NCBI RefSeq assembly: GCF_041146795.1
Contig: NC_135177.1
Span: forward strand, 20,101,560-20,165,559
DNA from: Maylandia zebra
Taxonomy: Eukaryota; Chordata; Actinopteri; Cichliformes; Cichlidae
Length of the DNA stretch: 64,000 nt
Direction of reading: 5' to 3'
Part shown: positions 36,464 through 49,610 of the stretch, piece by piece
How the letters are laid out: each line of letters starts with the position of its first letter
How positions within the stretch are numbered: the first letter of the stretch is position 1
Notes under the pieces: generated by a model
What the model was told of the DNA's origin: nothing
The model's database searches: none
The model's input: the letters and a program-made list of their open reading frames with translations, nothing else
Program-made: the position numbers and the translations under genes

Positions 36464-39400
36464 CTTCAACCATGTGGTTCCAGAGTGTCACTGATCAGCC
36501 AGGAGACTCCACAGTGGGCTAGCGTGTCCACGCTCTCCTGGGGAACTTCCTCCTCTAAACCTTCTGCAAACAGGTCAACAGGCAGGCAGACCTTCCAATG
36601 GAGCCATACACCCGCTGGGTGAACATTCGTCTCTCTGCAGTGCAGTGTGCAAAAAAACAGAAATTTTTTCTTAAGCTTGAGCTATAAGCAGCTATAGAAA
36701 CTATAACAGCAGGTAAAGCTGCTTTGGGCGTAAAATAAGGAACACAAGGGGAACAGGGGGGCGTCTGCAGAAGTGTGATAGGGTGACCCCACTAATACAA
36801 GCGGGTCAGGGGGGCAAACTATGAAACATGGGAGATTTCAGTGCTAGCGCTACTGTGTAACTGATTCCTTTAGGCATATGTTTTTAGTTTAGGGGCATAT
36901 CAAATCTTTTAGTTGGGAGGGGGGTCTCTTTCGCTGTGGAGGCATGGTTTGTCAGGGAAGGATAAATAAAAGAAGTTCTAGTTCAAAACATCAAGTGAGG
37001 GGATTCCTGTTGGGCAAATGATATTTCTATATTTATGTATTTAGATATTTATATCTCTCCAACTAAGTTCCAGGACTTGGAGAAGTCGTGCTAATGTGCA
37101 ATGATGCTGTTCAGTCTAAGTTCTCTTTCACTTGTGGCCAGTGTGAATATATAAATATGTTAGAAAGAAAGAAAGAAAGTGTGTACATTATTAGACATTG
37201 TTAGACATTAGTATTGTACCTACAGTACAAAGTTTAGGTGTTTGTACTTTATTTGATGTTTTACTATTTCTCTTTGAGATATTTGTTAGTTTTCACATTG
37301 ATTTCTTTCTTTTGTGTACTCAGAAGAACCCACAACAGATCTCTTATGTTTTAGGGATTTTAAATGTAGCGTTTTATGATTTTTCTGGTTTGAAAACATT
37401 CTTGTACTTTATGAGATATTTAAACTAATAAAATACTCTTGGAAAACTGTAAAATAAATAGAAACAGAACCAAAAACAGGGATGTTTGTCTTACAAGCTG
37501 ACCTTTTAGTGCTTCCCACAGGGCAGTAACATGGGAATCTCACAAAATTTGGTTTATTTATACTACCCTACACTACTAAAAGTACAGTTACAGTTAGTAG
37601 TTAAAATAAGGCCAACTTTACACACCTACAGCATCAAGACTCCATAATTTCAATAGAAACAATAAAAAAAAGTCAATCATATATCACATTAAAATATTCC
37701 CATCGAACATTTTCTGCAAAATACAATCGCTTACTCTTGATACTTTATGTGATAAAAACAATTCTTACATTCTTAACTGAACTATAAAAACCTAGAATAT
37801 AAAATACTAGAAAAAATCACTTAAAAAAAGAGTTTTAACTAACTTGTAATTTTTTGCTACATTTGGCTTTCTTTTTTTTTTTTTTTGGCAATTTATCTCT
37901 TAAAATGTTGTCCAAATTCTTTTGGATTTTGAGGGGTAAAAACTCACAAAAACTCATGTATTAATAAGTAATTAGATACACTTTTAGATACACTTACAGG
38001 GTTACAGGTTAAAACAATAATGTGAATGTGGGACTTACTTTATTTACTTTATGTTACTTTATTTTTGAATTTTGGTATTGCTACTTTTATTGAACAATCT
38101 CAGCACTTCTGCTGTCATGTATGTATACCATATATCATGTATATGGTGTAAAACCATATCTAATTTCTATTATATACAATTTCTATTATTGTAAAACAAA
38201 AATAGAAAGTAATATTTGTACATTTACACAAATACTACATGATAGTGCAACTTTTAGATGCCCGAATATATATATTTTCTGCTGTTTTATCCTCCACAAA
38301 GCTGGAAATTTGATGCTTATATATATCACTATATTTGCCAACAAATAAGATCAGTAGTTACCCTGCAGATAAAGTGTTTCCATATGCAATATATGGTAGG
38401 ATGTGATCCAATTACAACATATCTTCCCTGCACAAAGAGCACTTTATGGTCATATTGTAAGCACATTTAATTAATAAATCTAAAATTGTTTTCTCTTGTA
38501 ACAGAAATTTGGTTTAATTACTTAAAAACAAAAGTTTTAGAACCATCACCTTACCAGGCTTTTGAAAAATACACATTTAACCACAAATGAACCAAGAATA
38601 GAAAGCAGTTAAGATAAAGAAACAGGTGAATGTTAGTCTTTTCTGTCTGATGGAAGGTCTGGAAAAATGACTTGATGTTGGGATATAGCGCCTGCTCTGA
38701 CATGTGCCTGACATGTCTGTTAAGGCTGTCAGCGGGAGCGCAGTGCCCCTGCTGTCTTCAATTCCAGTGCCTTGTAGAGAAGCAGCTGTTTCTCTCCTCT
38801 GTCCATCAGGTCAGTTGTTAACTTTGTACGCTGGGAGCTAGACAAGTGCGGATGAGAGCTTGATTCTATGGAGCAACTGGAGGCCAACACGCTGGTCCCA
38901 GAATGTCAGAGGGGCTTCAGTGGTGACAGATACAATGTGCGAGCTTCGGTCACTCTGTTGATGCAGTGAGCGCGGATGAGCCTTCACACCATCCCTCACA
39001 CACAGATACATGCACAGACCCCCACCTAATCTCCTCTCCTTGTCATGCCTACCTTCATCCATTTCATGCATTTCCACATTCCCATACTCGCACTTGGAGG
39101 ATTTATAGATCCTAACATGTGCTTAATCCAGTGCTGAAAAATACTCACAGCCTGCCTGCTCCCTTTTTGGACTGAATTTCTCATGCAAGATGCATGAACT
39201 GTGCCTTCTTGGCCTTCCAGTGACTCTGCTACATGTCAATCTGAATATATTTATGCTCACTCTTTTGCACTGTTTATGATACTATTATGGAAATAGGGCC
39301 ATTATGGCAACACAAACCACTCTCCTCACACCTGACCATCAAGGTCATTCACATTAGAGCTGACATTCCTGTGGCCCATTAAACATAATTACGATTCGTC

Positions 39401-42400
39401 TTTTAAAAACCTTGACTTTTCACCTGCGGTATCGCAACATCTCCTCGCCCTTCCCAGTCCACTTTTGGTGACGCTGGACGTGAATGTCCTGTTCTGTTAG
39501 AGTGTGTTTGGCTTTGGCTCATTTGTGTTGTTTGACTACCATCTTTACATTTAATAACTCCAACAGCTTACCAGTCTGCCTATTGAACGTGGGCGTAACT
39601 CGGCACCGATTTCTAGAAACCCCTCTCAACCCAGTGCCAGGAAGCTAAAAGGTATAAGCAAGCATTTGTTTGAAACTGGCGTGTGCCCAGCTGCCTTCCT
39701 CAATCTTCCCTCAGGTTTCCCTTGGTGACTCTTTGTGTGCAAGAGCACGGCCTGAGTGTGCGCTGGTGTGTTTGCATGTGTTTATGTGTGTGCGACTGAG
39801 AGCGTGCAAGTGTGTTTAGGAGGTGCTATTTCCCACAACCCTGATCTAATTCCGTGGTAACTCAATCTCCGTGTGAGCGCTTCCCGGCGAGTGTTCTCCC
39901 ACCCGTCGGCCGTCTCTCCCTGGCTGGCTGAGTGGCTGAGTGTGTCTGACGGAGGCCGGCTCAGTCCCATTGGACCCCACACCCCCACCCCCTGCCCTCT
40001 CCTCTCCGCCTTCATCCTACCCTCCCTCCCATCAGGATTGATTTACTATGTCAACCGTTGGGGCTGTCGGCAGCAGCAACGCTCACAGCCGTGCCTGCGT
40101 CCTGTGCGCACACCATCCTGACATCTTATACCTGTCACTCAACAACTGCTGGAGTGAACTGTGGGTGTGTGTGCTGTATGTATGTGTCTGTTAATGTGTG
40201 TGAGATAATTTCCTCATCCATATTTGGACGATGTTTGCCCAAAGGTGTGAGCTTTGCTGCGCATTTACATTAGGTATGACATTATTATGTAAGGCAAGGA
40301 AAATGCCACCCATGCTGGTCCTCAATAGGTTGTTTGACTGAGGGAAATGTCTCCCAGACAGCTTTCATGCAACAATGTTATCCTATGGGCCACAGTTTCC
40401 TGTCTGTCCCCTCTCTTTCTGGTCAGCACCCAGGCGCTATATTGGGCAGGCCTGAGACCCATTCCCACTCCTTAACCGTAATACACCCGCCTTCTCATTC
40501 TTTACTTTCCTGTCTTTGTTGGCATCCATTCTGCTTGTACTTTTCAGATAGGTATAAGCCAGGGAGGATATGTTGACTTCCCTCTTTCTTTGTTTAGCAA
40601 AGTTTTTTTTGCCTTTTCTTTTTTCTTTTTCTTTTTTTTTTATGAGGACATCTCCTCAGGCCTCAGGTCACAATACTGACACCAGTATTTCAGTGCCAGC
40701 TGCCAATTACAGGGCTTGGAGTCGATTACAGGGCACGAACAGCATTTAGGAAAGATTCAGACAATACTTTGAACTCAATATGGACAACCTTATGTGCCTG
40801 GAAAAAAAAGAAAGAAGTGGATGACCTAAGTTACTCCTGAATAAATAAAATCTCTTTCGCTCCTTTTTCCCCCCACAATGTCGCACACTCCTGCACATAG
40901 GCCCCTCACAATTATATTGTTCATAAGGTTTACCAGAATGCTTCAAATTACCAGTTAACTTATGCAAGTTCACAATGGGGGGAAGGCAGATCACAAGACT
41001 GGTTCTCAAATAAGCGCAACAGGAGACAGCACGTGATGTCCTCACAGAGAAAGGAGGACCGCGGAGCAAGCTACTTTTAAGGCCACACATTGTGCTGCCA
41101 CAGGAAAAACATTGTTTGCATATCAATGGTGTGTGTGTGTGTGTGTCTCTGTGTATGTGTGTCTTAAAGTGCAGGGGTGTGAGGGCTCTAATTGAAATGT
41201 ATCTCCTGGTTTACATCACAAGAAACCCTCACTGACACCGGCCATATGAATTATTAGCCAAGTTAAGCTGCAGAGTCTCTGTTTCTGCATCTGTGTGCCA
41301 CAAGACACGTTTGGTCATTTCTGTGGGAAATCAGTGTTTTAGAGCAAGTCTGTCTCTGAAGCTCAGCTGTCATTTTATGAGTAACTCTTTACCTCAAAAA
41401 ACCTTTTCCAAAGTGTTTTTGGTCACTTACATGCAGTTTTATTTTCCCTTCCCAGTGCAGTTTCAAATAAAATCTGATTAGGAATGGGTATAACCACCAA
41501 AAATGTTATACATAATAGAGAAACTGAAAAGAGCCAATTTATGATGTGTCACAAGTTTATCAAAAAAGGAGAGAAAAAAAGTTGTCTTTTTTTAAGAGCC
41601 GGCTCCTTTCCCAGTGGATGCTCTGTGCCAGCTGTCTGCTCTGCAGTAAAGTACTGCTTTCCCAAGCTCTGACCTGTGGGAAAATCTGTTGTGGCCAGTA
41701 ATTGATTCCGCCCTGCCAGCCCCATTACTCTCCACTGCAGTCAAACTGCCAGTGATCTGCAGAAAGCCTGTTAGCACAGCACCCCTTATTCTTTCTCTTC
41801 CCACTCACACAAGCATGAATCACAATCCAAGCAAGTCCGACTGTTACATCCAGTGTTGTTTCTTTTTTGCTGTCATTTTTCCCTATAATTCACATATTTT
41901 CTTCATTAATTTTCTTTCAATCCATTCTTAATTCATTATTATTCTTTTCTAATTTTCAAGTTATAATTGATTAGTTGTACCAGTAGGCTTTATTCTATAC
42001 TATGACAACAATGTAAATATGCTAGAAGAAATGGATGGTAATCTCCCTGAACGTGCCCTCTCCCTCAGAGCTAGTCATGAAATATTAACTGCAGTCATCT
42101 GTTGAGATGGTTGAGTTGCTTGTCACTGCCTAACACTAGCCACATGTCTAAATAAAGGTAAGTGTTCCCCCCTTCTAATTAATCTTCAATTAGGGCTCTT
42201 GCTCTGTGCTGTTGCATCTGTGTTTCCTAGTCTCGCATCAGCGGGAGGGGTATTGAGTGTGTGTATGTGTGTAAGTATATGAGGGGGGCTTTCATGAGGA
42301 TTATGAGGTTCGCAGGACGTGTATTCACATGATGGTTGTTTTGCTCTTCTAAGCGTCCCCACTTTTTCCACATGAACTAAATGGCAACACTCTGAACACA

Positions 42401-44478
42401 GGCTATTTAAACCTTTGGCAGAAAAGGTCACAATAGTCTTAGAAATAATTGCTCAGACTTAGAAAGACATAAGTGGCCTCAAGCCAGTGATTCTCATGAC
42501 TCTGTGGCAGGCTTTATATAACTACCAGCTGAGGGGTGCACTTTCCCATGTTGTAAGGGGTCAGGAGGCCACCCTCTAAGCTCTGTGGCAGTTGTTTTTC
42601 ACACAAGAATTTCAACCCACTGTTGGATGATCTAAGAGAGCATAAAAGAGGAGCAGAGAACTGTACAGTATGCATCACTTTAGCTCCTGGTGACCCCTCC
42701 ACCCACTGCACTCTGCACCCGGTGGCTGTGCCCCATGGGCAGCTCTCCCTGCACCTCTCTCTGTATTGACAGAACAAGTAGTGTCTGTGTGAGAGGCAGC
42801 CCCATGTCCCCCTCCCATCCCTCTCCTGCTCCTCTGTCGGTGTGCAAACCAGAAGCCTGAGGCGCAGGGAGCGTGTGGGATGAAGAGATGAGAGAGAAGA
42901 TCAAAGCAGGAAGCATGAAAAAGCTCAAAGCACACAAGCGAGAGGCACCTCACTGACCCCTGCCACACACACTCAAACTCACACACATGCAGACACACAC
43001 ACACACATACACTCTTCATTTTGGCTGTGCAGAACAGTCGGTAACCAGCCTCTGGTTCCCCTAGCAGCCGTGTAAAAAGGCAAAGAGGAGAGGGCACATC
43101 ACTCGGGCCGTGTGAGCCGTTCAGCAGATGATCTGGACCTGCTGGGAACCTGACCTAAAGTGGTGCCCCCTGTTGGTGCCAAAGGTGTGGCACACACTGA
43201 ATGTGGGCTGTACTTACTTCTTGCTCATCAGGTATTTTACATTTTTATCAAAAAAAGGAGAGAAAATTTAAAAAAAAATGTGCAAAAATCTCTTTTAATT
43301 AAGTGGGTTTCTTTACTAGCTATGAATTTGTTGTAGTCTCTAGACATATTTTCATTGTCAGAATTTGACCCTTACAGATGAAAACAAACAAAAAAAAAAA
43401 TCAGTCACTCAAAGGTTTGGATTCACAGACAAAACTCCTACGAGCGTTTCACTCATTTCTATGTGAGGGAAATTTAGCCCCTATACCTCAGACAAAAGCT
43501 TACCTGGAATAGAAAAGACAATTTAGGCTTAAAAGAAGGGAATATGATCAAATGTACACAGAGTAGAAGAAGTGAAAAGACTTCCTTGCTGTGGAACATG
43601 TCACTACTCTGCTGGACTCTCACGGCACTCAACATGATCAGCTGTGACCCCAGTTTTACCTGCTGCCATATAAAGTTGTCGTTTGGGTTTTAAACCATCC
43701 CAGTCAGACTGGCAAACTCCTCCTTGGCCCTGAGGATCCTCTCTCCATTATTCATGAGTCCTCAGGTTGGACCCTGGGAACAAGCTGAACGAGGCCCTGT
43801 GTCAATACGAAACACTGGCCGCCACAATGGGCTCTGCCTCCAACTACACTGTTGACAGACACCAACACAAAGGAGCTGAAAGGGGTCCCCCTCCGTTCTC
43901 ACACACACTGAAGAATGAGTCAGTGTGCTGCCGCTCAGAGCTGTGTTTGTACAGTATATACAGCTTTTGTTCATGGTCACTGTTCTCCCATCAATGGGGG
44001 CTGAAGTGTTGATGAAAACCAGAAGGAAAGGACTTCTCTGTGGATGCCGGCGAGAGTTCATGTTCATTAGGTGACCACTGTGCCTACTGGATGGCACCTG
44101 TATGTATGCGGAGAAACCCCAGGTGATGGGACATACTGGGACATTACGTGATGCATCACATCATTACTGTCTGTCACTGAAGTTAATAATAAAGTGATTC
44201 CTGGAGACCATGAAATCTAATATTGCAGCCATGTGACAGTCCCATTACAGATGTTCTATCTATAGCATGTATTCATTCCAGCATCGCTGATTTTAATCAA
44301 TCACAAACTAACGAAATGGCTAAAAGACAAAATCGCTTCTTCTGTGATTTAGAGCAAGTTTTTTTTTTCCCACTGACCCACTTTTTGTTTTATATTCAGT
44401 TAATATAAAAGTGTTCTCATACTGTGCTAGGTATCATCTTGAAGCCAAAAACTGCCTGATGGCCTGCCTGTTTTATTC
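36464..44478. other. Long gene-poor region upstream of hey1
   Basis: No coding exon is recognised across about 8 kb. 36.5-38.6 kb is very AT-rich. 38.6-43.7 kb is higher in GC with several short GT/CA runs (for example near 41130 and 42985). A CTCF-like motif lies at 43162. It may hold distal regulatory elements of hey1, but nothing can be assigned from one sequence. Confidence 0.45.
43162..43175 (-). promoter_or_regulatory. CTCF-like motif, minus orientation
   Basis: The complement reads CCAACAGGGGGCAC, one mismatch from the core consensus CCASYAGRKGGCRS. Confidence 0.4.
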
Positions 44479-44630
44479 CACTACCAAAACTCACAAGATT
44501 CTTCTTTTTTTACAAGTTTATACTTAAGCAACCATTTCATACCTTGCAGGCAGTCACTACCAAAACTCACAAGATTCTTCTTTTTTTACGAGTTTATACT
44601 TAAGCAACCATTTCATACCTTGCAGGCAGT
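44479..44630. repeat. 76-bp direct tandem duplication
   Basis: Positions 44479-44554 and 44555-44630 are the same 76-bp unit (starting CACTACCAAAACTCACAAG) with one visible base difference. Confidence 0.95.
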
Positions 44631-45164
44631 AACAAATCCGTGATTTCACAACACGCCACTTATGAAATTTAACGATTGGAGGAGGTCATAGGAGAATGAA
44701 ACAGCAGTCCACATAGATGTGCCACAGGGCACTCATCTGATCTGAAGCTGTTTTGGCTTTGAGCAGCTCCAGTCTGTATCTTAGCCGTTCCCACCGCCGT
44801 TTGATCATCTTCAGACATTTGTCAGCGGCACTAATATTAGCCCAAAATATTTAGTGAAAATGTAAAAACTTAGCTTTCTTTTGCTCTTTGATGAAAAAAA
44901 TACTTTATTTTAATCACTCTGTACTTTTGTGCAAAATACTGGCCTCCACAGAGGGGTTTAAAAAAAAAAATAAGTAAATACATATGCTGGGTGAATAAAT
45001 CCTTGTCTACTAAGAATGAAACATAGAACCTGTACTATACTATACTGGTTGAACTGGGATTAGTTTGCTTCTCTCTTTTGCATTGTCATACTTCACTTTG
45101 ACATGTGTGGTATTTTGAGTTGCCTTTGCTCAGATATAAAGCGTACTGTAGTCTGCTGCTGAAA

Positions 45165-45178
45165 CCACTAGGGGGCAG
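45165..45178 (+). promoter_or_regulatory. CTCF-like motif, plus orientation
   Basis: CCACTAGGGGGCAG fits the CTCF core consensus at every position and is the strongest such match I see in the window. Confidence 0.55.
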
Positions 45179-45650
45179 TACATTACAGTACCATCTCTTG
45201 AAGCTGAAGAAAAATGAAGCTGTAGTCAATCAGATCCATTGAGAACATTTCTGATGAGGTCTCAGGTCATGTGTCAGGTCTTTGCAGGATTTTTTTCCTG
45301 TTTCTTACTGACTTTCAGACACTGTTCATCTGCTGTAGAAAGTATTTCAGGCCTGTCTGCTTGTCGTACAGCATACCCGGATGTACCAAGTTTTTGTGCC
45401 AAACACCTTCCTGGTGTAAAGATTGTATGTTATGCTCTTTTTTTAGAAAGACTACTTAGAAATGATAGGTCTGGCTCCTTGGAAGCAAATTATGAAGTAC
45501 TATTGTATGTCGAAAAGATATATGAGCAAATAAATGTTGACCCCCCCCGACCTTATAAATTTGCCTGATAATGCACTTTCACACAAATTGTTCTGTCTGC
45601 ACCTCTAACACAGAATTAGCCCTTTTAAAGTATTAACTGCTGTTCACATG

Positions 45651-45664
45651 GCGCCACCTACTGC
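45651..45664 (-). promoter_or_regulatory. CTCF-like motif, minus orientation
   Basis: The complement reads GCAGTAGGTGGCGC, one mismatch at the first base of the core. Confidence 0.4.
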
Positions 45665-46090
45665 TTAAAGTCAACATAACTATACAACTACAAAGTAAAG
45701 AATTGTGTCGGAATCTATTTTCCAATTTACCATTCTGTTGCAGTTGTGGGAAAATTCACTGAAATATAACACGTTATATTAGCAGTTTCACAATAAATCT
45801 CTAATAGGATAAGTTTAATGTAAAAAAAGCAAAACATCTTCTTTTCTACATATAAATAATACTTTTAAACATTTAAATGATATTTATTTTTTAGTATTTA
45901 TTCAGGAGTATTTAGGTGTCTAAGTTAACGCTTTTTAACCCCCTTTTACTTCCGTTTTATTGCTGAAGTCAGTAAACCCAGGATAAGCTACACATTTCAC
46001 TTCTATCAAACACTTAATCAAAATCAGATGAAATCTGATTTAAAGCCACGCCCCTAATCTGCTGATTTCCAAGGCAACCACGGCACCTGC

Positions 46091-46238
46091 TCTTGATTGG
46101 TGGGCCCGAATCAAACGCGTGCTCAATCAAGCTACAAATAGGCAATTTTCACAACTTCTCGGTCCCTTCGCCTTTCATCAGCAGAGGATTCAAGTATTCT
46201 TTGTCTGCAGCCCAAACGTCAGCTTCACCTTCACCATC
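46091..46238 (+). promoter_or_regulatory. fabp11 proximal promoter and 5' UTR
   Basis: An inverted CCAAT box (GATTGG near 46095) is followed about 35 bp on by a TATA-like 'tacaaatagg' (46132-46141). The spacing and position before the start codon suit a core promoter. Confidence 0.4.
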
Positions 46239-46975
46239 ATGGTTGAGCAGTTTGTTGGAAACTGGACTCTTGTTAACAGCGACAAGTTTGATGACTACAT
46301 GAAAGCAGTCGGTAAGCTTGTTCATTTTGTGTGGTTTTTTTTTTTTTTGATTAAAACGATGCACGCTGTTATCTGTTGTATTTTAACAGTTTACTAATTG
46401 GATCCTTCCTGTGTTGTAGGCGTAAATTACACCACTCGGCAAATGGGAATCCTTGCAAAGCCTAACGTGGTGATCAGCATGGGTGATGATGGGTTTATCA
46501 CACTAAAGTCTGTGACTACATTCAAGACCACGGAGTTCAAGTTCAAGCTGAATGAGGAATGCGACGAGGACACTGCTGACGGCAGAGCCACCAAGGTGGG
46601 TCATCCCAGGTCCAGCCAGACTTTATTTTACACACATTTTAAGGTCTTACTAAAGCCCTCTCTATAAACTTTCCTAATTTCAGACCACCATGACAATTGA
46701 GGATGGCAAACTCGTGCAGAAACAGGCTTGGGATGGAAAGACGACAAGAATTGAGCGAGCAATTGAGGATGGAAAACTAATAGCTGTAAGTAACTGATGG
46801 TTTATCTGTGCCATTAAAGCTGTTTGCTCTTTATATGCAGTCTGCATGCCTAACATGGCGCTTTTGCTGCTCTACAGCTTTAAGTGAATGAATGTCTGAC
46901 CTTTGAACCCTGTCTCAACAGAAATGTTACATGGATGATGTTGTTGCAGTGAGGACCTATAAGAAAGTAGCTTAA
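46239..46975 (+). CDS. fabp11: Fatty acid-binding protein 11 (FABP4/5/PMP2-related)
   Basis: This small cytosolic beta-barrel carrier of fatty acids has four exons, 46239-46311, 46420-46595, 46684-46785 and 46922-46975, with lengths 73, 176, 102 and 54 that follow the classical FABP gene plan. They yield 134 residues. The opening FVGNWTLVNSDKFDDYMKAVG is the FABP signature, and the C-terminal RTYKKVA holds the Arg-x-Tyr carboxylate-binding pair. The core STFKTTEF-type strand (TTFKTTEFKFKLNEE) and WDGKTTRIER are also typical. Adipocyte/myelin-type FABPs are the closest by memory; in fish this position is filled by fabp11. Which of fabp11a or fabp11b it is remains open. Poly(A) signal AATAAA is at 47043. 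Confidence 0.9.
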
Positions 46976-47049
46976 TGCACTCTTTGTGAAGAGTTCCTGT
47001 TCCTCTGTTCCTTCAAGACTGTGCGCTACTGCCAAACATGCCAATAAAG

Positions 47050-48465
47050 TTTAAACTGTGACACTTCACTCTGTCTGACTCTTACTACAAAGTCTTGTAC
47101 TTGTGAAGCATCAGGTGCACATTTACTGACTCTAATGTGACTCTGGTGCATAAACTCAAATGTCACATGCTACTCACCCATGCAATTCAACATCCTTTAC
47201 CTATGGGGGTTTAAATGATTGACAATGTGTGCAGCTCATGTCCTACTAAAAATTTACAGTGGAGCCAGTTTGTCTCCATTTCTAACACTACTTTCGAAGC
47301 CAGACTAATTCCCTTCAGTTTAACAGATTGCACTTTAAAAGGCATTTTCAATATGGCTGGTTCAATTCCAAGAATTACATTATAGACTGTATCAATACAG
47401 CATGTCCTGCATCCAGATGCCTATCACTATGCAAACGTGCATCCTCTACTAAAAATGCTGTGCCAGCTGCACATCAGGTCAAAGTTAAGGGTGCAAAATT
47501 AAGGAAATACCTCCCTGTATAGCTGCACTAGTTTAATGTTCGTAGCTGGCATGACCTGCAGTTACCTTCTTCTAAACTGTAGCAAACTGTTTAGATAAAC
47601 CTTTTAAAGCAAGAAACCTGATTGGCTTAAACACACATCTGATCTTGAAGCTAGAGGGGAAGGGGGTTACAAAGGCCTTTTGTTTAAACAAAGGGAAGGA
47701 AAGCTCCTAAAATCAGAGTAGCCCTCATATGACAAGGAGGTGAGAAGGCCAAATCCCTGCTTGCAGTTGGAGCAGTGACCTAGTCTTGGTTGCATGGATG
47801 CAAAATTCAAGTGAGTGCACAAGTTTTAATTAGGGTCCTTTAGAGCACTACACTGAGGTATAAATCCTCAAAGATTTCCAGGCTGTAGTGAATGGTTGTG
47901 GCCCCAGGTGGTGGTCAAGCAACAATGAGTATTGACTAATGACAAGCTGCTTTGTTTTGTCAAGTGCCATGTTATGTAAGATGGTGCCATATGCACACAA
48001 ATGTTTTTGGTGCTTTGCCTGCACAAAGAATGTGTTGTGGAGCATTTACTTATATTTTTAAAATACATGCTCAGATATAAATATAAGGTATGCGGTGAAA
48101 CCTGAGGTCCTACCAGCTCAAAAAAACAAAACAAAACCCTACAGATTAAGCATGCTTATGGTGTTGTGTGGGTGCCAGCTTTAAGAAGCATACTTCCTTT
48201 GAAATTGCTTAGCTCCCTTAAACACAATGACATGATCAGCTGCTAAATTCTTTTGTTCTTTTGTTCATTAAGAAAGGATGTGGTAGCTGTGTGCACACCA
48301 ATACTGTAACAATTATTCCATTTCTCTTTTATTTAAGAAAAGCAGCCTGTTGATTGTGATGGAATAATCTCAATAACGAAAGGTGGTTTCAGGTCCTACA
48401 AGGATCTCATTCATCAGCATGAAGCTGTAAGAAATGACATTATTTACTGTTACACAATAAATCGT
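47050..48465. other. Intergenic sequence, nothing recognised
   Basis: No exon or clear repeat was found between the fabp11 poly(A) signal and the DNA transposon at 48466. Confidence 0.4.
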
Positions 48466-49132
48466 GATTCCAAAATTTGGGACATTCTGTAAAATGGGAA
48501 TAAAAACAGAATGCAATGATTTGCAAATCTTGCACACAGAACACATATCGTATGTATCAGCTGACTCATTTTACTATTTGTTTCATGATGATGAGGCTGC
48601 AAAATGTTTTCAATTAAAATAACATCTGAATCAGTTCATCAGTGGGACTCTTTTACTGTGAAGCCATGCTGTTGTGATAGATGCAGTATGTGGTTTGGCA
48701 TTGTCTTGCTGGAAAACATGTCACCTTGATGGGAGCATATGTTGATCTAAAACCTGCAAGTGCCTTTCCATAGGCATTGATGCACCCAATTCCTGCACAG
48801 CAGGGTTTTAAAATCAGTCCTGATGACAAGCACTCACTCCTCTTTAGTCCAGAGGACATGGTGTGCATGCTTTCCAAAAAAGTTTTAAATTTTGATGGGT
48901 CTGACCACAGACACGTTTTCTACCTGCCCTCAGTTCATTTTAAATGAGCTCTTTCTAGAGAAGATCCAGATTTCTAGATGGCTTCTTTATTGCATCATAC
49001 ATTTGTAACCACCATTTGTGGATGGCAGGGTGAACTTTGTCCACACTTTCATTTTGAATAAAATATATGTTTATGATTTTGCAAATCAATGCATTCTGCT
49101 TTTATTTTACACACACAACTTTTTTGGAACTA
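48466..49132 (-). mobile_element. Non-autonomous DNA transposon with ~60-bp inverted ends
   Basis: The left end (GATTCCAAAATTTGGGACAT, then AACAGAATGCAATGATTTGC) and the complement of the right end (AGTTCCAAAAAAGTTG, then GCAGAATGCATTGATTTGC) match over about 60 bp. The interior resembles minus-strand transposase of a common fish TcMar-type family ('tgatgggagcatatgttg', 'gtccagaggacatgg'), but it is decayed and shortened. Confidence 0.7.
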
Positions 49133-49610
49133 GGCTTGTATTTGCAGTCATCTTATGTAGTCTCATGTATTCATGTAGTTAATCTCACAAGTTCTATAAC
49201 AATGTGATAATTACAGATGCAGTTATCCGAGAAAATCCAGAAGTAAGTCCTGAAAATCTTTTGCTGCCGTACTTTCTCATTTGAATATTAAATTGTGTGA
49301 ACTCGAAGACCCCAAATGTCTCACTATCACTGCAACTTCTACCTCGCAGATATGCTGCACCCTTGTGGTTGATTCCCGTAATAGCAGGCAACTATCGGGC
49401 GGCACCACTACATCCTGCTAGGTGGAGAGGGGAGGAGGGGTAACAGTTTAACGTGAATTATAAATAGAGATTTTTTTTATTTTTTTAAATTGAAAAATAT
49501 TATTCAATTTATTTGAATCCATAACATCGCATATCTTTACAATATCTCTATCTTGACACGTATTTATTTTCTTCGTCCAGATGACGTTACGTGACGCAAC
49601 GCGATCAAAC
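49133..49610. other. Upstream region of fam8a1
   Basis: AT-rich up to about 49560, then CRE-like words (GACGTTACGTGACG, 49583-49596) just before the start codon. Confidence 0.35.

Larger units (their letters stand above)
44631..46090. other. Intergenic region upstream of fabp11
   Basis: An open frame at 45239-45568 (109 codons) is unrecognised and probably fortuitous. CTCF-like motifs are at 45165 and 45651. No repeat family is identified. Confidence 0.4.
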
